Shown one piece after another: positions 11,938 through 21,326 of a DNA stretch of 64,000 bases. The translations under genes and the position numbers were made by a program. Numbering within the stretch: the stretch's first letter is position 1; every line of letters begins with the position of its first letter. Under the pieces are notes generated by a model, which was given only the letters and a program-made list of their open reading frames with translations, had not been told where the DNA came from and did no database searches. The DNA is from Cavenderia fasciculata (lineage: Eukaryota > Evosea > Eumycetozoa > Acytosteliales > Cavenderiaceae). Location of the stretch: positions 1,240,674 through 1,304,673 of the forward strand of contig NW_004457729.1 of assembly GCF_000203815.1 (NCBI RefSeq). The letters are read 5' to 3'.

Positions 11938-13142
11938 TTAATTGTATAATGCAGTAATAACAAAAGTTCCAGATGGAATTGAATTTGGATTTGTGAATGA
12001 TGTAACTTTGAGTGTGGTAATATAAAATACATCTAAATAGAGAGTGTCATCAGCAGAATTGAGGATTGTGATGGTTCCAGTAGTTTGATCAAATACAAAT
12101 GGTTGAATGTCAATGTTGAATTGTTTGTCAGTGTCGGTGTCTTTGTAGACATTGGTGACAGGTCCACTCAATTCGATTTGAGCAATTGTCACACCAACAC
12201 CCTTGTCAATACGACAGTATATGAGTTGACCTTGGTAGAAAAAGATTTGTTCGACTCCATTTAAAGGTGTTGGTTCTATGTCTAGTGGCAGGATGGCATA
12301 GTTATCGAGAACAAAATTGAACTTTAAGATGGCGGCACTGGTTCCAATGGTATAGTAAATGTAATAATCTTGGTTGGGTGCATCATAAGCACCAACTGGA
12401 TTAATTGGAACATTACTATTTGGTATATATCCTTGTCCTAAAATAATTGGTGGTCTAAATAGATAGAGATAGAGATAGAGATATGTGGATTTTAGAATAT
12501 TTTCTTTTGCAAATACTCTAATCTTGTGTTTATACTTACAATGGTCTAACACTAGGACCAAAACGCCATTGTAATAATGCCAAATAGTTTTCTCCATTTA
12601 AAGGAACGGAGCCTGGAATATATAGAATTCTGTATGCAGAGTCGAATACATATTCTTGTTTCACAAAATTGTATTTATAGTTTGGTGAGAATGTAAGTTC
12701 GGTAGTGAATGAATTATCCTATAATTATAGAAACAAAAGTTGAGTTTTAACGAAATTGATTGGTCAGATTAGAATGAGCGAGAATTTACATACCGATGTA
12801 CTATAGGTATTGATTTGGAGATTACTTGGATTCTGACAAACAGTCATGATATCATTACTTGATCCATTCTTTGGTAAAAAGCCAAGCACTTGAAGATCAG
12901 GTGCGGCATTGGTCGTAGACAGTGTAATATTACCATTTGATAATGAATAGACACCATAGTATGTTTCTTCTTTTATTTGACTAAAGAATTGAAAGGTTTC
13001 TGGTTGGCAGTTCTATTTAGAGAAAATAGGAGAGAAAGAGATATTAGAGACATTACAAATGAAGAATGTTTTGATTGATTTATAAAATATTTACAATTAA
13101 ACCAACCAAGAATAAAATGACAAGAGATAATAATAATTTCAT
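11938..13142 (-). CDS. Secreted protein of unknown function
   Basis: Four minus-strand exons: 13142-13095, 13012-12794, 12718-12540 and 12454-11938, giving 320 residues. The first exon encodes only a signal peptide core (MKLLLSLVILFLVGLI) and the second begins NCQPETFQFF. The rest is beta-rich, with repeated short hydrophobic strands, several N-glycosylation sequons such as NGNITL, and only a few Cys. I recognise no domain. The signal peptide and strand-rich body suggest a secreted or cell-surface protein. All phases agree and each intron begins GTAA or GTAT. The intron at 12455-12539 carries a GATAGA microsatellite. Confidence 0.75.
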
Positions 13143-13827
13143 TGTTTAGTGATTGTTACAGTTTTGAAAATGAAGATGAGGAGATCACCAAACAACAATG
13201 AATAAATAATTAATATCCCCTTTAAAAAAATATCTTTTTTATATGGAACCAAATCAAAGGTCATTTTTTATGGAACCAAAAGAGATTTTTTTTCGATTGT
13301 TTTTTTTTTTTTTTTTTAAGATAATTTGGAAGGTCCTTCCCTATCTTTCCAATTCAGGTTATCTGATATCTCTTCCTTTTTTAATAGGACTAGAAATTTA
13401 TAGGGAGGATTCGATGGACATACAAATGTTTCAACCTGCGCTAACTTTCTTTGAATATATTGCTCAAAAGAGATATTCATGTAGTTTCGTGTAATTTTTA
13501 AGATCAATTTGTTTGCATATATTTGACGATATTGAAACACCGAATCTGACAGCCCCGAGACAATTTGAAACAGCTGATATTTCAATTAAAGTAACATAAC
13601 ATGACGAAATAAATAGAGAAGATAGAACAAGTGAACTAATTGCCACAACATAAGGAATAAGGAAAATCTATTGTTGTTTTTTTAAGTAATTCTTTTCCTG
13701 TTCTCTCCTATCGGGAAGAGTAGTACTCAGAAGTTACAAAGTTTTATTAATTATACATTTTAAGCCGGGCTTAAAAAACGGGAAGGGACCCCGTGAAGAT
13801 TGTAAAATTAAAAATCTGAAGCACAAA
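13143..13827. other. Intergenic region upstream of the tRNA gene
   Basis: AT-rich with a T run near 13302-13318. Short frames on both strands look non-coding. Two compact hairpins lie near its end (listed separately). This should include the promoter of the secreted protein gene on the minus strand. Confidence 0.4.
13758..13794. other. Two adjacent perfect-stem hairpins upstream of tRNA-Gln
   Basis: The first is TTTTAAGC-CGG-GCTTAAAA (13758-13776). The second has the stem ACGGG / CCCGT (13778-13794). They stand out as G/C-rich in AT-rich sequence 34 bases before the tRNA. Function unknown; they may be an element remnant or a small RNA. Confidence 0.5.
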
Positions 13828-13898
13828 TGCTCTATCATATAAGGGTTAGTATCCTGGACTTTGAATCCAGTCATCTGAGTTCGAATCTCAGTAGAGCA
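13828..13898 (+). tRNA. tRNA-Gln (anticodon UUG)
   Basis: A 71-base cloverleaf without an intron. The acceptor arms TGCTCTA and TAGAGCA pair perfectly. The anticodon stem CTGGA/TCCAG encloses a loop with TTG, and the T arm CTGAG-TTCGAAT-CTCAG is intact with the B-box sequence GTTCGAATC. The anticodon reads CAA, the main Gln codon in AT-rich dictyostelid genes. CCA is not encoded. Confidence 0.93.
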
Positions 13899-13910
13899 AA
13901 TTTTTGTTTT

Positions 13911-14030
13911 GTTGTCGCTTGTTGCTGTCGCTTGTTGCTGTCGCTTGTTGCTGTCGCTTGTTGCTGTCGCTTGTTGCTGTCGCTTGTTGCTGTCGCTTGT
14001 TGCTGTCGCTTGTTGCTGCCGCTTGTTTGC
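13911..14030. repeat. 13-bp minisatellite directly behind the tRNA gene
   Basis: About nine copies of TTGCTGTCGCTTG begin roughly 13 bases after the tRNA; the last units diverge. The repeat opens long frames in several phases on both strands, which are artefacts of a period not divisible by three. Confidence 0.95.
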
Positions 14031-14100
14031 CAGCCTTGCTTGTTTTTGCCATCTGTCAGATGTGTTGTCGATTGGTATTTGTTGTCTAATAGTACTTGGT

Positions 14101-14445
14101 ATATTTCACCCAAGGAGAATTGGCCGTTTGGAGAGCATTGGTTTTGACCTGATGGTAAGAGCTTCACCTTTCATTTTGTAAATGATGTTTGTGAAAGTTG
14201 AGCTAGATACTGTGAGGTGCATCTCCCTTCTGTAATTCGCTTTAGCCAAGCTCTTGCGTAGGGTGCGGTGTATCTGTTGTTGTATGCTTCGTTCCAGTAT
14301 CTATTTATAATCCATTATTTTTGAGCCATATATCGTAGTCTCATGGTGCAACAACATCAGTTGACCATTCCAATAGATGTTCAAGTGTATCCAATGTTGC
14401 ATTACGATGAAGGCAGTATTGAGTGATCATCCAACAACTTCAAGT
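14101..14445 (-). mobile_element. Possible LINE (TRE-like) C-terminal remnant
   Basis: This stretch is clearly less AT-rich than the flanks. On the minus strand one frame (about 14435-14352) reads YCLHRNATLDTLEHLLEWS, which resembles the Cys/His motif after the reverse transcriptase of non-LTR elements. A neighbouring frame holds a Tyr/Arg/Trp-rich stretch. Frames change and stops occur, so it would be a decayed copy. Dictyostelid TRE retrotransposons are known to insert beside tRNA genes, and this one lies about 200-550 bases behind tRNA-Gln. The match is short and judged by eye. Confidence 0.3.
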
Positions 14446-14604
14446 TGTTGTTGTTGTTGTTGTTTTGATATATTACTGATATGTTTGATATGTCGACCTA
14501 ATCACAATGAAATGTGATCATCGTAGTTTAGTTCGTTGAACATAAAAAAAATCAATTATTAAATTAAAGAGAGGAATGAGCTCAATTATCTTCATTGCAT
14601 TATT

Positions 14605-15134
14605 ATGTTTCGTTCTAAAATTCTAAATTATCTTTTATTAATACCCATACCAATATTCATAAACAATGAAATCGTATCAGTTCAACTAAATAGAGTGGAA
14701 GAGTACAACAACGACGACAGTTCCTTGACCAAGCACCCTTCATTTACAGAGTTGCTATTAGTTGACAAGTTCACAAAGCAATTCAACTCTGGTGATTTAG
14801 TATCTATAATGTATGAGAAAGAGTTTTGTGAATAGATGATAGTCAAGACTAACACCTACCTTTTACTTTTAGTAATCCAAGTAAAATCAATGAAAATATA
14901 ATACGAAAGATAGTAATGACTGATCACGATTCACTTTTTACTTCACTTGCACCTCGTATACCAAGAGGTCATTTTATGTTTAAATCATTAAAATCGGATC
15001 AAACTTCATTTACAACTTTAAATATTAGAGATGAAAAGGAAGGAGGTGTATTCCAACAAGTATCTGCATCTGGTCCACATCCAATAGGTTTTATCAATGG
15101 TAAAGTAATTGGATCATTATGGCCACTATTTTAA
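14605..15134 (+). CDS. Small orphan protein with N-terminal hydrophobic segment
   Basis: Two exons, 14605-14810 and 14873-15134, joined in phase 2, give 155 residues. The intron (GTATGAG to CTTTTAG, 62 bases) removes an in-frame stop and connects VQLNRVEEYNNDDSS... to NPSKINENIIRKIVMTDHDS. The N terminus has a hydrophobic run, ILNYLLLIPIPIFI, that could be a signal peptide or anchor. The C-terminal part is rich in short motifs such as LAPRIPRGHFMFKSLKSD with no family I recognise. The model rests on phase and splice signals only. Confidence 0.6.
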
Positions 15135-15226
15135 AAAGAGAAAGACATAAATCAACTTTGTACAAATATATATAAATCTCTGATATAATTATTATTATTT
15201 AATTTAATTTATTATTTCCTTTTTTT

Positions 15227-17923
15227 TTAAATTGATTTAATATCAACAGCAAATTTAATTAAATTTGAATTGATGTTTCCAGTTTGAGGGAAATCAATTT
15301 TGGCTACAAAATCGACAAGAGTTTGACCACGAGATTGTAACTCGTCAAGAGCTAGACGGACGCTAGAGAATACATTTTGTTGGGCTGGGGGGAGTACAGA
15401 CGAGCCAAAAGACGACTGGGAGATGGGCAGGGTGCTGTAGTGGATTTGGACAAGACGGGCAATCGTGTCGAGGAGTGCTTGGACAATGACTGAAAAGTTT
15501 TTGGCAATGTGTGGCGAGAGGAAACGGAAGTTGTGAGCCATCTGGTCAACGTCGGATGATCGCACTGGGATGATTGAAATTGAGTCGAGGGCATCCAATG
15601 CCTTTTGGTAGCTCTCTAGATGGAAATGCTCGAAAAATTCAGAGAGCAAGAGCAACTGCTCAAATGTTTTGTAGGCGAGACGGTCGCTGTGGCCGTCGAG
15701 CACCAACTTTTGTTTGATCGTGTCGGCACGGTACAATTGCACGCCAAATTGGTAGAGTTGACGTTGCACATCAGACACGTTGGCAAAGACGGTGGCAAAG
15801 TAGCTGTTGAATAGTTCCAAGACGCGTGGGTACTGCTCCAACAACAACCAATATTCGATAGCAGCCTGCACATTGTTCTTGGACTCGTACGAGAGCGCAG
15901 AGTGCTCCATGATGGCACGCCACTCCTTTTCGTCGATATATTCGCTGAGGTGACGAGCAAACTTGGTGTCACGGGTCGATGTGACGATGAGATCGGCGAT
16001 ACACTGGCATCGGATACCCGTGTCGTCAATCAAGAGGTAGTAGTCGAGTGCTTCATTTGTGTCAGTCTCGGACGCAAACGATTTGATGTAGCGACGAATC
16101 ATGGCGACCAAGTTCAACGTGTTGGTACGCACATTGTAGAGATCGGACAACGAACCGTCGACAATGGTATTTTCGGGGGCGGGCAATCTCAACATACCAA
16201 ATTGGTCAAGTGCAATGGCCATGTGCAAGGCATCGGCAGTGTACAATCCATTCGATCCATCGTACAACCCGACAATTGCCAATTCAAATTGACAAGACAA
16301 CAATCTAAGTTGAACCAATACAAATGGATCAAATGGTGTTTGATCCAATGTTTCATTGATTGATGCTTGTAGCATTGATAATGTATAAGATGATTCGTTA
16401 CCAGTAGACGCACCAGTCTTTGATGAATCTCTAACAAAACATAAACGCCACCATATTAAATCTTGAATAAATGGGAACAACAGCTTGTTTGAATGTACAT
16501 TTAATGCCTCTGAGGTTGACAGTAAATTAAATACTGCAATCTTGAAATAATCCTTTGTTTCATTTCTAATATTTCTATATTCTTGACCTAATTTTATCTT
16601 TAAATCATTTGGACTAAAAGTAAAGAAAATATTAGATTAGATATCATTCATTTTGATTGTTTTCATCTTTCTCATACCAAGATTCATTATTTGATTTAAA
16701 AGTTATAATTGAATTAATTAAAGATTTGTGACGATCAGTTAGATGATTTGAAAGTTCTTTGGCAACTTTTGGATGACCGGCTCTGAGAGAATAGTAGATG
16801 AGTGACCAAATAGAACACCCACGATATTCTTCAGTGTCGAGTGGTTTTTGAATGTTAAAAGAGACATAGGAAATGATTTCCTCGGTTGGTGTTGATATGA
16901 TGGAATGGGCGGGCAGCTTGGATCTGAGTGTATTGTAGAATTGATTCTCTAAAAAGCGAATCAAGTGTGAAATGACTTGTTGTCCAGACTCGGCCGCTTC
17001 CTTGACTGTCGATATCAATACCCATGCATCTTCAATCACTTGTCTATATTGTGTTGTTTCAGAGAGATGTGCTCCCATCAATTCACCAACTAAATCAAAT
17101 TCTTCTTTTTTAGATCTTTGATCCAAGTATCTGTGAATGACCGATGCATATGATCTCATCTTGTTTGATAATCTTGTACGTTCTTCATATCCCAATAATC
17201 CTCCCATTCCAGTAGAAGAAGAAGATGAGTTGTTTGATCCACTTGCAAATGCACCTCTTTGAGATAACAATAGTTGTTGTTGTTGATGTTGATTATTATG
17301 TTGAGTAGAAGTTAATAACAATGATTGTTCCAATGAAGATTGAGCTCTTGGGACCTTGACCATCTTCTGTCCAAGTGTTTCCTCGAGTCTTTTCTTGTCT
17401 ACCACCCATTCATTTTGAGTGCTACGTTCCATGTTGCTACGAAACTCCTTTCGCGTCATCTTTTGCACGTCTTGGATAGCTTGCATTGTGATGGCTTCAA
17501 ATGTCGAGTTCAAGTATCCATTGACATCGGTAAACGATGGTTGTACCTCTGTCGTAAATGACGATGCCGATAAATTGATTAAATTATCAGACATTGTCTT
17601 TGGATCTATTTGATATTTATTAATTGCTTTTCTGTAAAAGAAAAAAAAATAAACAAACAAAAAAAGAAAGAAAAGTAAAAGAAGTATAACAACAAGTTAA
17701 TATGATATCTATCATCTGATCAGTATATAGTATAGTATACTTACATTTGAACATCATATTGAGCATTTGCTTTTGATGAAGTTGTTTCACTCAACTCTTT
17801 TGATGCACTGCCGATATCGACAAGACTTCTATTTATACTACCAACACCATTGTATTGATTAGATACTCTTGATACTCTATTGAGTAGTTGTTGTGATTTA
17901 TCTGATAAATCTGAGAAATCCAT
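15227..17923 (-). CDS. nup93: Nucleoporin Nup93 / Nic96
   Basis: Three minus-strand exons: 17923-17745, 17631-16678 and 16613-15227, giving 839 residues against about 820 in animals. The N terminus is polar and helical (a heptad-like region that in the family binds Nup62 or Nup188/205). The body is the all-helical Nic96 domain, with stretches such as YASVIHRYLDQRS, GCSIWSLIYYSLRAGHPKVA, LIWWRLCFV and LSEYIDEKEWRAIMEHSAL. Nup93 is a scaffold of the inner ring of the nuclear pore and anchors the central channel. The phase-2 intron between exons 2 and 3 restores a continuous Nic96 reading. Exon 3 is markedly richer in G/C-ending codons than exons 1-2. Confidence 0.92.
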
Positions 17924-18134
17924 CTTCTCTATAGTAATATAGATATTTGATATTTAATCAAAGAAGATGAAAATATAAATACAACAAATTATGATGGTGA
18001 TGTTGAAGATGTTAAAGATTGTTGCTTTGAAATTTTAATCATACAATTTTTTCAAAAAAACGAGGGTCATTGTTCAAGATTCACAAAGATCATCATTATT
18101 AAAGGATAGATAGATAGTAGATAGATAAGATAGA

Positions 18135-18450
18135 ATGGCATTAGCTGATATTTTACACAAGACAGTTACAGGTACATTGTTTGCTGTTACCATTGTAGGT
18201 TGTGCTTACATTGGTGTAGGATCTTATGATTTACTTCAACGTAGAAAGGTAGGTTAAGTTAATACAACTTGGTGCATGCGAAGAGGTGAAAGATGATATA
18301 CACAGATCTTTACTAACATACGTGTGCGTATACTTGTTTCTCCTATAGGCAAGACAAGTACAACAACAAAAGGAAGTTGATGAATTTATGGAAGTTAAAT
18401 CAAGACAAGCCAATTTAATCAGACAACAAAAAGAACAAGATGATGATTAG
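18135..18450 (+). CDS. cox14: COX14-like mitochondrial inner-membrane assembly factor
   Basis: Two exons, 18135-18248 and 18349-18450, give 71 residues. The protein has one membrane helix (TVTGTLFAVTIVGCAYIGVG) preceded by MALADILHK and followed by SYDLLQRRKARQVQQQKE. This aligns by eye with human COX14 (LADIGYKTFSTS, one helix, HYFQWRRAQRQAAEEQ). COX14 is a small inner-membrane protein that helps COX1 translation and cytochrome c oxidase assembly. No cleavable presequence is visible, as in the family. Small size keeps the call below certain. Confidence 0.7.
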
Positions 18451-18633
18451 ATATAGATATATATGAATCATAATAATAATAATATAATACTGGTGGGATA
18501 ATCGAATACATATATAATATTTCATGCATAAATGACATATGTAATAGTCAAATATATGGTCATATATAATATGTTGCACTAATGGGAACAAATACAAACA
18601 AACAAACACAAAACAATAATAATAATAATAATA

Positions 18634-18668
<35 letters not shown>

Positions 18669-18778
18669 ATCTTTGATGATTATGATTCAGAGGAATATTA
18701 TTACTGGTCGTCATCATCATATCTATAGGAACCAAAACATCAATGTAAATAAATAATAACCTATTTAAAATACAAACC
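18451..18778. other. Spacer downstream of cox14
   Basis: An AT-rich, convergent intergenic stretch with an AAT microsatellite (about 18620-18664). No gene seen. Confidence 0.4.
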
Positions 18779-19097
18779 TCAGATTATTTTAGACTGGATC
18801 CAGTCAGTAATTGATTGACATGTTCCATGATCATACTGCTGTCCTACAAGTTTAAATATACGATTTTTTTTAAAAGAATCAAAAGTAGAGAATCCCAAAG
18901 AACCGTATATTTAAACCTGTAGAACAGTTGATCGTTGATGTTTTTTTTCCAATGATATGTATAATCTAAAATTCTTTTACAATGTTATAATGAATAGAGG
19001 TGTTAGTATATTGTACTTGTTCTCCATCGTGAAGTAATACTTGACTACCAATATTGACTTGAGCATAGATTGTTCGTTGCCCAAGCATCATCATCAT
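18779..19097 (-). CDS. Possible 64-residue spliced orphan gene
   Basis: Three minus-strand exons are possible: 19097-19017, 18965-18917 and 18843-18779. Phases agree, giving MMMMLGQRTIYAQVN...LLHDGEQ, then IIHIIGKKTSTINCSTG, then QQYDHGTCQSITDWIQSKII. No domain is recognised. The first intron has a GTACAATATACTAAC donor and branch-like sequence. The second is made from an inverted-repeat element whose arms supply both splice sites. The small size and few stops make chance a real alternative. Confidence 0.35.
18839..18927. repeat. 89-base inverted-repeat hairpin / MITE-like intron
   Basis: The outer arms 18839-18862 and 18904-18927 match at 22 of 24 positions in inverted orientation, centred on GTTTAAATATACG. 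Pairing continues imperfectly toward the loop. On the minus strand the arms carry CTACAG/GT and TTGTAG/G, so the element coincides with a possible GT-AG intron (18916-18844). It could also be a pre-miRNA-like hairpin. Confidence 0.8.
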
Positions 19098-19397
19098 GAT
19101 TGTTCATTTTAAAAACTTTTTGTTGATTTTCTTTGCACAGACCTATACCTTTCAATTGCTATAAAAGTGCTATATGATCTCATCTGAGCTAGGCTAGGTT
19201 GATGACTTGAAGAAAGAAAAGAATCTAGAATAATTTTAAAACTTTAACAAAAAAATCCAACCAAGAGAATTAGCCAATATTGCAATTTAAAATATTTTTT
19301 TTTTTTTTTTTTTGTAAAAGATACATATATTTTAAAAGTAAAGGAACCACTTCACTCTTGTCACATCCATCTCTCTATCTCTCTCTATCACCTAAAT
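19098..19397. promoter_or_regulatory. Upstream region of the PM20D1-like gene
   Basis: About 300 AT-rich bases with a T run at roughly 19295-19313, typical of dictyostelid promoters, then a CT-rich leader before the ATG. Confidence 0.4.
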
Positions 19398-19684
19398 ATG
19401 CAATCAAGAAGGAAACCAAGTATCAATAGTAAAAAGTTTTCAATCTTGGGTGTATTGGCCAAATCATTACTATTGCTGGTCATCATTTTGATTTACAATA
19501 CTGTAACATTTACTAGCAAACAACCAAATGTAGAGACACTTGAAAAAGGTCATCAGGATAGTTATAATTCATTATCTGAAGATCAATTGGCAAAAAGATT
19601 AGGCCAGGTAAGAGGAGACAACAAAAAAAAAAAAAAGGAATCAATGTATATGTATGCTATATTGTTACTAAATCATTTAATCTT

Positions 19685-19721
<37 letters not shown>

Positions 19722-21195
19722 GTCAATACAATTTAAAACAATATCACATGCAGAAGAATATCAAAATGATTATGAAGAGTTTATAAAGTTACATGCTTTT
19801 TTGAAAAAGACGTTCCCTTTGGTACACAGTTATTTGGATTGTCAGGTGATTGGTGATTATTCTCTATTGTATCATTGGAAGGGTCAAGACCCGACATTAA
19901 AGCCAATCATGTTTGCCGCACACATGGACGTGGTACCTATTGTCAACGAGGACAAATGGAGCTACCCACCATTCAGCGGAAAGGTGGCGGATGGCTATGT
20001 ATGGGGACGTGGCTCAATGGACGACAAATTGGTGGTCATGGCACTCCTCGAAGCGATCGAGGATCAATTGGCAAGTGGTCATCACGCAACTCTACAGCGA
20101 TCAATCTACTTGGCATTTGGTCATGACGAAGAGGTTGGTGGTTACAGAGGTGCTTCTAAAATGGCTGCATACCTCGAAGAAAAGGGTGTCACATTTGAAT
20201 ATATCCTAGATGAGGGTCTTCCCATCCTTTTACCACCCGTCTTTCCCGGTATCACCCGTCCTATTGCCACCCTTGGTATGGCTGAAAAGGGTGGTCTTAA
20301 CCTACACCTCTCTGTCGCTTCTATGGGAGGTCATTCATCCATGCCTCCCAAACACACTGCCATCGGTATCCTCTCGGCTGCCATTACCAAAATCGAAGAA
20401 AATCCAATGCCTCTATCACTCCAACAAGCTCGTCTTGTTTTTGATTATGTCGGTCGTGAAGCAACCCTCCCAATGAAATTGGTATTTGCCAATATGTGGT
20501 TATTCGAACCAATCGTTTCAAAAGTATTATCAAAAACTCCTGCTTTGGATGCTCTTCAAAGGTAAAAAAAAAAAGAAAAAAGAAAAAGAAAAAAAGAAAT
20601 AATATTGTTTATACTTTTTATTTTATTATTTAGAACAACAACAGCAGTAACAGTATTTAATGGTGGTAATAAACCAAATGTTTTACCAGCATTTGCAAAT
20701 GCAACTATTAATTTTAGAATTGCACCATCAGATTCGATTCAAAGAGTGATTGATCATATTAGAACTACCATTGACGATGATAGAATTACATTGTCAGTTT
20801 CTGATTCTATTGAACCTGCACCTGTAACATCTCCACATACTCCATCCTTTAAATTAATTCAATCAACCATTATCCAAGAATTTTCACCAGATGTAATTGT
20901 TGCACCTGCCATTATGATCGCCAATACTGATACTAGATGGTATTGGAATTTAACGTAAGATAAAGAAGAAAAGAAATAATAATCATAAAAATCAATCAAC
21001 TTTATTAACCATTACTTTTCTTTTCTTTTTTTTTTTTATAGACCAAATATTTATAGATTTTGTCCACAATTAGTTTCAAAAACTGATCATGCAAGATTCC
21101 ATGGAGTAGATGAAAGAATTTCAACTTCAAATTATAAACAATTGGTTGATTTCTATTATCATTTAATTAAAAATGGTGATAAGAAATTAAATTAA
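19398..21195 (+). CDS. pm20d1: PM20D1-like M20 peptidase (N-fatty-acyl amino acid synthase/hydrolase)
   Basis: Four exons: 19398-19607, 19723-20561, 20634-20954 and 21042-21195, giving 507 residues, the usual length. An N-terminal hydrophobic anchor (VLAKSLLLLVIILIYN) precedes the M20 fold. Metal-site motifs are AAHMDVVP, GRGSMDDK, FGHDEEVGG and DEG; the dimerisation lid begins near MGGHSSMPPKHTAIG. The C-terminal part ends with NTDTRWYWNLTPNIYRF and the metal-binding His in DHARFHGVDERIS. The order and wording match animal PM20D1 better than yeast CPS1. PM20D1 condenses and hydrolyses fatty acids with amino acids; here it is probably lumenal or secreted. Intron 1 is a GTT repeat running into its acceptor. 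Confidence 0.9.
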
Positions 21196-21326
21196 TATAT
21201 TAAATTAAATAAATCACTACCTTTTTTTAGTGAGTGATGGAACTAGTTCCATTGATTTATTTAATACCTCGGGTATTATTGTATTATGTATGTTTTAATT
21301 ATTATTACTTTTTAATTTTTTTTGTT

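Noticed and set aside
12428-12434. ATATCCTT-like U12 intron donor sequences (also near 2690 and 63091)
   Set aside because: They lie on the strand opposite to the genes there or inside exons, and are not at any splice junction.
13827-14181. Several overlapping frames of 60-106 codons on both strands
   Set aside because: They are translations of the 13-bp minisatellite in all phases; no independent coding evidence.
15902-16363. 153-codon plus-strand frame opposite nup93
   Set aside because: It is the shadow of the G/C-biased nup93 exon; the minus-strand reading carries the conserved Nic96 domain.
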